This document shows positions 6,811 to 14,263 of a stretch of 14,560 nt of DNA, one piece after another (the first letter of the stretch is position 1; the number at the start of each line of letters is the position of its first letter). The DNA lies in assembly GCA_039925865.1 (NCBI GenBank), contig JBDSYA010000186.1, forward strand, positions 1 to 14,560, written 5' to 3'. Under the pieces are notes generated by a model. The model had not been told where the DNA came from and did no database searches. It was given only the letters and a program-made list of their open reading frames with translations. Both the position numbers and the translations under genes were made by a program. This DNA comes from JBDSYA01 sp039925865. Lineage in GTDB: Bacteria > Bacteroidota > Ignavibacteria > Tepidaquicellales > Tepidaquicellaceae.

Positions 6811-8040
6811 ATGAACAGAGACAGCCCTTCAAAAGAACTTTTCGAATTCATCCGCACAATAGACAACAAAAGTATTCCGTCCATAAAAACTATTTTAGGT
6901 TCATACAATATTGAAACTATCTCAATCGAAGGTCTTTTTGATTCTTTAAAAAATTTACTGGAAAATGTTTTAATAATTGATGCGCGTTCTGAAAAAGAAT
7001 TTAATGAATCGTCACTTCACTATTCTAAAAATTTCCCTGTTTTAAATAATTCCGAAAGGCATAATGTAGGATTGATCTATAAGAAATATTCTCAGTCATC
7101 TGCATTATGGCTCGCTATACATTATGCAGATCCGAAGACCTATGAACTTGAAAAATTTCTTAAAGCAAATCATGCAGATAAAAAAAAGATTTACGTTTAC
7201 TGCTGGCGAGGCGGCGGAAGAAGCGGCTACCTTTCTAAAATGATAAGTGACATTGGTTACAAACCTATTGTTCTGAAAGGAGGCCATAAGTCTTTTAGAC
7301 GATCTGTAACAGAATTTTTTTCGCAAAAAATATTTCCATTCGAATTATTAGAATTGAGCGGTCTTACCGGAACCGGTAAAAGCGAATTGCTTCAGTCTGT
7401 AAGTAAAGATCTCCCGGTGATAGACCTGGAATATTCAGCAAAACATTATTCAAGTTTACTGGGACACATTCCGTATGAAATAAGAAATTTTAAACCGGTT
7501 CAAAATCAATCAGCTTTTGAAAACGATATTTATTCACAAATTTATTTCAGCTCAGCAAAAGTTTTATCAAATCAACAAAATCAGCCTTTACAGCCCGCTT
7601 ATATCATTGAATCAGAAAGTAAACGTGTAGGTGATTTTGAAATTCCAAAAAATCTCTTTGAGAAACTGAATTTGGCACCATCTGTCAAAATTATTTCCAC
7701 ATTTGAAAACAGGGTGAAGCGAATCGTCAGGGATTATTTTTGTGATGATCTGAGAGGCATTGAACCCATGAAAAAAATCTTTTCCAAAAAAGAAAATTTT
7801 TTCAGACAGCAGTTAAGTAATAAAATTTACGATGAACTGATCGTGATGCTAAACGAAAACAAAGTGAATGAATTTACGACAGTCATGATGGAAGAGTATT
7901 ATGATAAGAAATACAAAGACAAAGGTAAGAAACATATTGCAGAAATATCAACTGACAACATGACAGAAGCAAAAAAAGAGTTGACAGAGATCTATCTCAA
8001 AAAGTATGATAGTAATTTTAAGGAAAGTTTCTTTCAATAA
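6811..8040 (+). CDS. mnmH: tRNA 2-selenouridine synthase (MnmH/SelU/YbbB)
   Basis: MnmH replaces the sulfur of (5-substituted) 2-thiouridine at tRNA wobble position 34 with selenium from selenophosphate, through a geranylated intermediate. The 409-aa protein has an N-terminal rhodanese domain with the active-site loop YCWRGGGRS, catalytic Cys131, preceded by the family segment NNSERHNVGLIYKK (79-92). A C-terminal P-loop domain follows, with Walker A motif GLTGTGKS at 184-191 and a conserved DLEYSAKHYSSLLG stretch after it. E. coli MnmH is 364 aa; here the rhodanese fold begins about 35 residues in, so there is an extra N-terminal tail (residues 1 to about 35), and some added length near the C-terminus. 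Pairing with selD immediately upstream strongly supports function. The stop codon lies 5 bp from that of the convergent kgd gene. Confidence 0.95.
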   Translation: MNRDSPSKELFEFIRTIDNKSIPSIKTILGSYNIETISIEGLFDSLKNLLENVLIIDARSEKEFNESSLHYSKNFPVLNNSERHNVGLIYKKYSQSSALWLAIHYADPKTYELEKFLKANHADKKKIYVYCWRGGGRSGYLSKMISDIGYKPIVLKGGHKSFRRSVTEFFSQKIFPFELLELSGLTGTGKSELLQSVSKDLPVIDLEYSAKHYSSLLGHIPYEIRNFKPVQNQSAFENDIYSQIYFSSAKVLSNQQNQPLQPAYIIESESKRVGDFEIPKNLFEKLNLAPSVKIISTFENRVKRIVRDYFCDDLRGIEPMKKIFSKKENFFRQQLSNKIYDELIVMLNENKVNEFTTVMMEEYYDKKYKDKGKKHIAEISTDNMTEAKKELTEIYLKKYDSNFKESFFQ

Positions 8041-8045
8041 TTCTT

Positions 8046-11000
8046 TTAAAACACAGGTATCAAATTTTTTGAAAAAGCTTTCTCCAGCAATTCTTTTTGC
8101 TTTTCATTAAACTTAGAAAGCGAACCCTCTGCCGGGCTTGCGCTTTCAACTTTAGTTACACAATATAACTTCTGATCTTTTGAAAGATCATCTTTCAAAG
8201 TCATGGCAAGGAAATTCCATGCGCCCATATTTTTCGGCTCTTCCTGAGTCCATACAATTTCCTCAGCATTTTTATATGAACTTAATATATCTTTCATCCT
8301 TGCATTGTCATAAGGATAATATTGTTCAAGCCTTACAATCGCAGTCTCCCTGTCTTCTTTAACATTTTTATATTTAAGGAGATCATAATAAACTTTTCCG
8401 CTTGTTACGATAACTCTCTTTATAGTTGATTTATCTGTGACTGCATCATCTATCACTTTTAAAAATTCACCTTTGGTGAAATCTACCTTTTTAGATTTTG
8501 CTTCAGGAAGTCTTAATAAACTTTTCGGTGTCATTATTACAAGAGGTTTCTTTTTCTTCTGTTTTGTCTGCCTTCTAAGTAAATGAAAATACTGTGCAGA
8601 AGTTGTAGGGTTGCATACTATCATATTATCTTCAGCACAAAGAGTTAGAAATCTTTCAAGCCTTGCGCTCGAATGTTCAGGTCCTTGCCCTTCCTGTCCG
8701 TGAGGAAGAAGCATTGCAAGATTATTAGGAAGCCCCCACTTTGTATCTGAAGTAGAAATGAAATTATCAATTATTACCTGTCCAGCATTCACAAAATCTC
8801 CAAACTGTGCTTCCCATAGCACAAGTGTAATCGGATCGGCAGTGCTGAAACCATATTCAAATCCAAGAACTGCAGCTTCTGAAAGCAGACTGTCATGAAC
8901 TTCTATCATCGCTTTTTCCGGAGCAACATTATTAAGCGGAATTATTTCTTCAGCAGTTTCAGCATCAGTCAGCACAAGATGTCTTTGAGAAAATGTTCCT
9001 CTCGAACTGTCCTGGCCGCTTAACCTTACAGGAATTCCTTCCTGAAGTAAGCTTCCAAAAGCAAGTGCTTCACCAAATGCCCAGTCAATTTCAACATCCT
9101 TCTCTAACAATTCTCTGCGGGATTCAATGAACTTTCTTAACTTCGGATGAAGATTAAAAGTATCAGGCAAAGTTGTTAACGAAACAACTACTTCATTAAT
9201 TTTTTCTTCCGGTACGCTGGTTTCTGCACTTGCTTCCGCAGCTCTAATTTCTTCTTTTGTAACAGCTAAAGGTATATCTGTCTTAAACTTATTTACCTTC
9301 TCATGTCCTTCGTTCATTTTATGATAGATCTTCTTCTCCATGACTTCTACTTCTTCCGGAGTTATAACTTTTTCTTCCAATAATTTCTTTTTATAAATTT
9401 CTTTTACGGACGGATGCGACCTTATAGTTTTATACATTAGCGGCTGTGTGAATGCAGGTTCATCTGCTTCATTATGGCCAAGCCTTCTGTATCCAAATAC
9501 ATCTACTACAACATCTTTATTAAATTTCATCCTGTATTCATAAGCAAGTTTTGTAACCAGTAAAGTTGCTTCCGGATCATCACCATTAACATGAAAGATC
9601 GGAGCCTGTATCATCTTAGCAACATCTGATGCATAAAAAGTTGAGCGTGCATCTATTGGCGCAGTTGTAAATCCTATCTGGTTATTTATTATTATATGAA
9701 CTGTCCCGCCTGTCCCGTATCCTTTCAGCTGTGAAAGATTCAAAGTCTCAGCCACTATTCCTTCACCGGCAATTGCTGCATCACCGTGTATGAGTACAGG
9801 TATGATCAGGTTGCGGTCATGGTCCTGCATCCTGTCCTGCTTAGCTCTTACAATTCCTTCAACTACCGGATTTACAAATTCTAAATGTGACGGGTTTGAT
9901 GCAACAGAAACTTTGATCTCATTTTCGTTAAATGTATGATAAGTGCCTTCAGCGCCAAGATGATATTTTACATCACCCGAACCCTGTGCTGAGCTTGGAT
10001 CTATGTAGCCTTCAAATTCCGAAAATATTGCCGACATTGATTTGCCTATAATATTTGCGAGTACGTTCAGCCTTCCCCGGTGAGCCATTCCTAAAATGAG
10101 CTCATCAACTTTATTATCGGATGAGCATTGTAAAAGATAATCAAGGCATGCAATAATGGTTTCAGAACCTTCAAGTGAAAATCTTTTATGCCCTATATAT
10201 TTTTTATCAATGAACTTCTCAAAGTTTTCCGCCTCTGATAACTTAAAAAGAATATGCTTCTTCTCATCATTTCCAAAGTCCGGAGTATTCCTGTTAATTT
10301 CCATAATGCTCTGTAGCCATTTTTTTTCAACAGGATCCTGCATGTGTTTATACTCCACTCCGATTTTATCGCAATAGGTCTGGTAAAGTATTTCAAGAAT
10401 TTTTCTTAATGTTGCCGTGCGCAAACCTGCAAGACCGTCTGTTATAAACTCTCTGTCATAGTCCCAGACTGTAAACCCATAGTTTGCCGGATCAAGCTCA
10501 GGATGATACTGGACTTTTAAATAAAGCGGATCAAGATGTGCGAGCAAATGTCCTCTGACCCTGAACATATTTATAAGCTGAATTGCTTTTGCCTGCCGTT
10601 CAATTTCTTCAATATTATCCATCGTATCATTCTCTTCTTCTGCTTCAATTTTTTTTGCATCAGACCATTTTACGGGAGACATCGGGATCTCAAGATCATT
10701 AAATATTTCTTCATAAAAAGATTCTCCGCCGTGCAAAAGCTCACTTATCTTTTTGAGGAACATTCCTGATTCGGCGCCCTGAATGATTCTGTGATCATAA
10801 GTGCTTGTCATATTCATGATCTTGCTTAATCCGATCTTTGTAATTACTTCATTTGTCACTGCCTGGTATTCTGCAGGATAGTCAATTGCACCTGTCGCAA
10901 TAATTGCTCCCTGTCCTATCATCAGACGCGGAGTTGATGCAACTGTGCCGATAGTTCCGGGATTTGTAAGCGTAATCGTAGTTCCCTGGAAATCTGAAAT

Positions 11001-11696
11001 TTCTATTTTATTATTTCGTGAACGGTTAATAATATCATTGTATGCATCGAAATATTGTTTGAAGTTAAGTTGATTTGCTTTTTTTATGTTCGGAACTATA
11101 AGCGAACGGCTTCCGTCTTTTTTTTGAATATCCACTGCAAGTCCGAGATTTACATCATGCTTCTTCACCAGATTAGGATCGTTATTAATAATTGTATATG
11201 AGTTATTCATGACCGGCACAAATTGAATTCCTTTTACGATTGCCCAGCCGATTATATGAGTGTAAGAAATTTTGCCGGCATTTTTTTTCTTCAGATATTC
11301 ATTTATAATTCTTCGGTTTTCTTCAAGGACTTTTACAGGTATAGTACGGAAAGTTGTAGCAGTGGGAATAGTGAGGCTGGCATTCATATTTTCGATAACC
11401 TTAGCTCCAACACCTCTTATAATCTGGGCTTCCTCGCCTTCCGCGGGCAGAGGCATATTGAATGATGCAGTTTGATATCCGTTATTATTTTTTACGTTTG
11501 AGTTTGAAGTGATTTGTGAAGCTGATTTATTTCCGTTCGAAGTTAAGTTCAGATCTTTGAACAAATCTTTCCAGTTTTCACTTACAGATTCCGGATCTTT
11601 TTTATAATCACCAAGCAGCTCCAAGACATACCATGTATTCAATCCAAACTCTGAGATCTTCTCCTGTTGTTCTGATGTTAAGTCTTCTAATTTCAT
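8046..11696 (-). CDS. kgd: Multifunctional 2-oxoglutarate dehydrogenase E1 / decarboxylase with fused E2 acyltransferase domain
   Basis: This 1216-aa protein combines two components of the 2-oxoglutarate dehydrogenase complex (TCA cycle). Residues 1-50 resemble the N-terminal tail of E1o (TWYVLELLGDYKKDPESVSENW). A low-complexity Asn/Ser linker (about 51-80) follows, then an E2-type acyltransferase domain (about 88-325) ending in TYDHRIIQGAESG with the catalytic-type His302. Residues about 360-1216 are a full thiamine-diphosphate E1o: MAHRGRLN (537-544), HLEFVNPVVEG (604-614), thiamine-diphosphate motif GDAAIAGEG...NNQIGF (638-676), and a C-terminal part with GQDSSRGTFSQRH. There is no lipoyl domain, so a lipoylated partner must be encoded elsewhere. 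This is the architecture of actinobacterial Kgd/OdhA. The E2 motif reads HRxxQG instead of HRxxDG, as I recall for the actinobacterial proteins. No Shine-Dalgarno sequence is evident before the ATG; the start matches the N-terminal E1o tail. Confidence 0.95.
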   Translation of the reverse strand: MKLEDLTSEQQEKISEFGLNTWYVLELLGDYKKDPESVSENWKDLFKDLNLTSNGNKSASQITSNSNVKNNNGYQTASFNMPLPAEGEEAQIIRGVGAKVIENMNASLTIPTATTFRTIPVKVLEENRRIINEYLKKKNAGKISYTHIIGWAIVKGIQFVPVMNNSYTIINNDPNLVKKHDVNLGLAVDIQKKDGSRSLIVPNIKKANQLNFKQYFDAYNDIINRSRNNKIEISDFQGTTITLTNPGTIGTVASTPRLMIGQGAIIATGAIDYPAEYQAVTNEVITKIGLSKIMNMTSTYDHRIIQGAESGMFLKKISELLHGGESFYEEIFNDLEIPMSPVKWSDAKKIEAEEENDTMDNIEEIERQAKAIQLINMFRVRGHLLAHLDPLYLKVQYHPELDPANYGFTVWDYDREFITDGLAGLRTATLRKILEILYQTYCDKIGVEYKHMQDPVEKKWLQSIMEINRNTPDFGNDEKKHILFKLSEAENFEKFIDKKYIGHKRFSLEGSETIIACLDYLLQCSSDNKVDELILGMAHRGRLNVLANIIGKSMSAIFSEFEGYIDPSSAQGSGDVKYHLGAEGTYHTFNENEIKVSVASNPSHLEFVNPVVEGIVRAKQDRMQDHDRNLIIPVLIHGDAAIAGEGIVAETLNLSQLKGYGTGGTVHIIINNQIGFTTAPIDARSTFYASDVAKMIQAPIFHVNGDDPEATLLVTKLAYEYRMKFNKDVVVDVFGYRRLGHNEADEPAFTQPLMYKTIRSHPSVKEIYKKKLLEEKVITPEEVEVMEKKIYHKMNEGHEKVNKFKTDIPLAVTKEEIRAAEASAETSVPEEKINEVVVSLTTLPDTFNLHPKLRKFIESRRELLEKDVEIDWAFGEALAFGSLLQEGIPVRLSGQDSSRGTFSQRHLVLTDAETAEEIIPLNNVAPEKAMIEVHDSLLSEAAVLGFEYGFSTADPITLVLWEAQFGDFVNAGQVIIDNFISTSDTKWGLPNNLAMLLPHGQEGQGPEHSSARLERFLTLCAEDNMIVCNPTTSAQYFHLLRRQTKQKKKKPLVIMTPKSLLRLPEAKSKKVDFTKGEFLKVIDDAVTDKSTIKRVIVTSGKVYYDLLKYKNVKEDRETAIVRLEQYYPYDNARMKDILSSYKNAEEIVWTQEEPKNMGAWNFLAMTLKDDLSKDQKLYCVTKVESASPAEGSLSKFNEKQKELLEKAFSKNLIPVF

Positions 11697-11803
11697 TTAT
11701 AATTTAATTTATGTAATTTAATCAAAATAAAAAAGAAGTTCACGGTAGATTATTAAATCAAATTATTAGATAACGTTTCCTTTAGTGTGTAAATTTTGAG
11801 TCA

Positions 11804-12010
11804 TCAATGTTGCCTCAGCCTTTATGCCCGAGGAAATTTGTTAGAAAACCGCTACCATAAAGGTTGCTGCTACAATCATATTGATAAATGCTATCAATGT
11901 AGACGCAGGCTTTATGCCTGGGGAAATTGCTGGAATCGTCAATGTAGCCGCAAATTTATGCCTGCGGGAATATGTTAGAACCGCAGCAGTAAATGTTGCG
12001 GCTACTATCA
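11804..12010. repeat. Cluster of three diverged palindromic repeat units
   Basis: Three related units begin with TCAATGT: unit A 11804-11878, unit B 11894-11940 (shortened) and unit C 11939-12010. Each has a hairpin whose apparent consensus is CCGCAGGC and GCCTGCGG arms around a TTTAT loop; the hairpins lie at 11813-11833, 11903-11923 and 11948-11967. Units A and C continue with TTAGAA, then (with gaps) CCGC, TAAA and GTTGC, and end in CTAC followed by ATCA (CTACAATCA in A, CTACTATCA in C); B stops early at GGAATCG and runs into C. In unit C the outer ends GTAGCCGCA (11944-11952) and TGCGGCTAC (11997-12005) are perfect inverted repeats around the whole unit. The three copies differ by many substitutions, so the cluster is old. 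It resembles a dispersed palindromic (REP-like or miniature mobile) element; no transposase is present. Confidence 0.7.
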
Positions 12011-12151
12011 AACGGCAACAATCTCTTAAGCGGCGTGTATTTTTACTGATTAACATTAAAAGGTAACGGAAATATATTTGCGGCATCGAAGAGAAGGTGA
12101 TGCAATTAAGCGATCAGATATTAAATTTGAATTGGCTTAACCAGTTAACAT

Positions 12152-12176
12152 AAAAAGCGGGACTCTCGGTCCCGCC
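12152..12176 (-). terminator. Intrinsic terminator of the T9SS protein gene
   Basis: Read on the minus strand, a perfect 7-bp GC-rich stem (GCGGGAC and GTCCCGC around a CGAGA loop) is followed directly by TTTTT. It lies about 47 bp after the stop codon of the gene ending at 12223 and has the correct orientation for it. It is the only textbook Rho-independent terminator I see in the window. Confidence 0.9.
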
Positions 12177-12222
12177 TTAATCACCAATCATTTCATGCCA
12201 ATATTATAAGATTTTATTACTC

Positions 12223-13845
12223 CTATTTCATGAGCATCATTCTCTTAGTCTCAATAAATCCAGCAGTCTTCAGAGTATAAAAGTAAACACCACTTGGAAG
12301 ACCCGCAGCATCAAAATTATATTTGTATGTTCCAGGATTTAAATTCTCATTCACTAACGCGGCAACTTCTTTTCCGAGCATGTCAAAAACCTTTAATGAA
12401 ACAAATCCCGGTTGAGATATTGCAAATTGCAAATTCGTAACGGGATTGAACGGGTTTGGATAATTCTGACTAAGGCTGTATTTATCAGGTACTGTTGTGG
12501 ATATGTTGCTTACAGACACAACAGTTTGAAAGTTTCCATCATACAACGTCTGAGCCAGATCTGACAATGCTCTGAGTTGACTTATGCTGTTCAGATTGCT
12601 GCTTCCTCTTGCAACTACCTGAGCTATGATAATTGATTGAGTATCATTTGGATTCATATTTAACGGGCCTAAACTTTGCATAAATCTCCGGTCATTTCCA
12701 GCTGTCATATTCCAGCCCGCACCTGTCACAGGGTCACCTGAATAAGTTTGTTTGGTAAATTGTCCTGAAGTTGGATTGATCCAGTTATTTCCGTCACCTC
12801 TTAATCCCTGAAGCATTCTGTAAGTTTCCTGATAATTTGCAGGATCACCGTTTCCCGGATCGCCATTTGTGTATGTATTAAAAACCGGGACCTTAGTGTA
12901 TTTGTAACCAACTCTTATCCGTAATTTATTTGATCCTGGAGGACTAAAATATTTTACAGTATCATTCATATTTCCTGTAAAAATTAAAGGACTTCTCAGA
13001 ACTCTTGTTCCAACTGCCGGAGGATTTGAGCCGTACATTGCATCGTTATTAGTATAATTATAAGTATATCCCAATTGTCTTAATGTATCACTTGCAATAG
13101 CATCATCTGTAGCATCACCAAGGTCATCGACAGTCCATATTGCTATATATGCATTAGTCCAAACAGTGCTGCTTCTGTTAATGACCCTAAACTCAGTAAA
13201 AGCAATATCCTGAGTTCCCGCATTAATGTAACACCAGTTAGTCTGCAAGATCTGTGCTTTTAATGGTAGAGTGCTTCCGGCATTATTTCCGTGTGCGTCG
13301 GGATATCCATCTGTATAGGAATAGAACATTGTTTGTGCGCCCATTTTAAAAGGATTTCCGGCACTGTCTATATAAGCTCCCTGGCCCGCAGCAATAGTTC
13401 TCCACGCCATATAATCTGAAGTGTCGGTTGGAGTAAAATTAAATATACGGTAATCAGGGTTATCGTTACCCTGCGGAATTCCAAAATTATCAATATACCC
13501 GGGCAAATATTCATAATCATATTCCGCAATTGCTATAAGTGTATCATTGTTCACTTTTGCTCCGATCCACAACCCTGATGCATATCTTGCAAACTTATTA
13601 CTGTTTATCGGCCATTCAAATCCTGAATTCCCGGTTACAGGATCACGATTAAAACTTCCGTTTGTTCTGAACCATGTTTTGATATTATTTGATTTTAACT
13701 GCAGTGAAGTAACCGGTAACGAATTATCTATGATCGATTTTGAATAACCATTAGTTTTGTTTGCCGGAATTTCGGATTTTGAAGCTGTGAAAGTTACATA
13801 TAGAATTGCTAAAAACAGTAATGCAGTAATTTTAATGTGTTTCAT
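12223..13845 (-). CDS. Exported protein with C-terminal T9SS type A sorting domain
   Basis: This 540-aa protein has an N-terminal signal peptide (MKHIKITALLFLAILYVTFTA). Its C-terminal domain of about 80 residues carries the type IX secretion pattern: YSLSQNYPNPFNP at 456-468, then SLKVFDMLGKEVAAL, then GLPSGVYFYTLKTAGF and a basic end (ETKRMMLMK). Such domains direct passage through the outer membrane by T9SS and are removed or used for anchoring. The region between (about 25-440) is beta-rich, with FRTNGSFNRDPVTGNSGFEWP and ASGLWIGAKVN near the start and FMQSLGPLNMNPNDTQ before the tail. I recognise this layout from repeated large secreted proteins of Ignavibacteria-like genomes, but their function is unknown to me and no enzyme motif is seen. 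The start is fixed by a strong ribosome binding site 5 nt upstream, and a terminator follows the stop. Confidence 0.9.
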   Translation of the reverse strand: MKHIKITALLFLAILYVTFTASKSEIPANKTNGYSKSIIDNSLPVTSLQLKSNNIKTWFRTNGSFNRDPVTGNSGFEWPINSNKFARYASGLWIGAKVNNDTLIAIAEYDYEYLPGYIDNFGIPQGNDNPDYRIFNFTPTDTSDYMAWRTIAAGQGAYIDSAGNPFKMGAQTMFYSYTDGYPDAHGNNAGSTLPLKAQILQTNWCYINAGTQDIAFTEFRVINRSSTVWTNAYIAIWTVDDLGDATDDAIASDTLRQLGYTYNYTNNDAMYGSNPPAVGTRVLRSPLIFTGNMNDTVKYFSPPGSNKLRIRVGYKYTKVPVFNTYTNGDPGNGDPANYQETYRMLQGLRGDGNNWINPTSGQFTKQTYSGDPVTGAGWNMTAGNDRRFMQSLGPLNMNPNDTQSIIIAQVVARGSSNLNSISQLRALSDLAQTLYDGNFQTVVSVSNISTTVPDKYSLSQNYPNPFNPVTNLQFAISQPGFVSLKVFDMLGKEVAALVNENLNPGTYKYNFDAAGLPSGVYFYTLKTAGFIETKRMMLMK

Positions 13846-13850
13846 TTTTG

Positions 13851-13857
13851 CCTCCTT
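13851..13857 (-). promoter_or_regulatory. Strong Shine-Dalgarno sequence (AAGGAGG)
   Basis: On the minus strand AAGGAGG is separated by 5 nt from the ATG at 13845, a full match to the anti-Shine-Dalgarno consensus with good spacing. It fixes the start of the T9SS protein gene. None of the other genes in the window has a comparable site, suggesting this one is strongly translated. Confidence 0.85.
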
Positions 13858-14120
13858 TTATATTATTAATCAAAGTAGTGTTTTTTATTTTAAATAAACA
13901 TAGTTATAAACTTTACATGAAAATATTTATGAAATATTAATTAAAAAACATGATTTTATGGCGGCCTGATTTTAGAATAATCCATAATAATTTGTATGAT
14001 TTAACAAGCTATATGTATTATGTAATTATGTCAAATTGTAAAAAAACCGATTTGTGAAAAATTTACAGAAGGTGTTTTATGTTTAACAATCTGATGTTTT
14101 GTTTAAATGAGATTTGCAAT

Positions 14121-14183
14121 CTAACTTTAAAATTGGGATGGCTTATATTAAATATAATTTTGATCTTACTTTAAAATTGGGAT
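14121..14183. repeat. 19-bp imperfect direct repeat pair
   Basis: CTAACTTTAAAATTGGGAT at 14121-14139 recurs as CTTACTTTAAAATTGGGAT at 14165-14183 (18 of 19 bases), with a 44-bp start-to-start spacing, close to four helical turns. They could be paired regulator sites or a remnant duplication; the sequence alone does not decide. Confidence 0.6.
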
Positions 14184-14238
14184 TTCATCACTACTGTAGA
14201 TCTTTTACCTAAATATAATTTGAAAATATAATTTGAAA
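14150..14238. repeat. Short AT-rich direct repeats (AAATATAATTTGA type)
   Basis: AAATATAATTTGAA occurs at 14211-14224 and again at 14224-14237, and a version with one extra T (AAATATAATTTTGA) is at 14150-14163. The first of these lies between the two 19-bp repeats. Low complexity lowers the weight of each match, but the last two are adjacent and identical over 14 bases. Confidence 0.45.
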
Positions 14239-14263
14239 TTTTTAAGAATTGTTTAACAGAAGA

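Larger units (their letters stand above)
11697..12222. other. Intergenic region with repeat cluster and terminator
   Basis: The 526 bp between the start of kgd and the end of the T9SS protein gene contain no credible gene. The first 100 bp are AT-rich and must contain the kgd promoter, although I find no clear promoter match. 11804-12010 is a cluster of diverged palindromic repeats, 12152-12176 is an intrinsic terminator, and 12011-12150 shows nothing I can interpret. Confidence 0.7.
13858..14263. other. AT-rich spacer between T9SS protein gene and TonB-dependent receptor gene
   Basis: About 400 bp without a gene. Both flanking genes point left, so this holds the 3' end of the receptor transcript and the promoter of the T9SS protein gene. 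I could not find a match to the TAnnTTTG promoter element on the minus strand, nor a hairpin with T-run ending the receptor transcript. The only visible structure is the group of short direct repeats at 14121-14238. Confidence 0.6.

Noticed and set aside
8180..11475. Multiple short rightward open frames across kgd
   Set aside because: They are antisense shadows of a conserved 1216-aa enzyme and show no start signals or recognisable products.
11804..12010. CRISPR array
   Set aside because: The repeat units are diverged, unevenly spaced and hairpin-forming along their own length, with no uniform spacers and no cas genes nearby.
11796..12086. Several overlapping 60-81 codon open frames on both strands
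   Set aside because: They all fall inside the palindromic repeat cluster, and their translations only reflect the repeat units; none has a ribosome binding site or family resemblance.
12152..12176. Terminator for a rightward transcript
   Set aside because: The T-run follows the stem only on the minus strand; the plus-strand side reads CTTAATC, so it serves the leftward T9SS protein gene.
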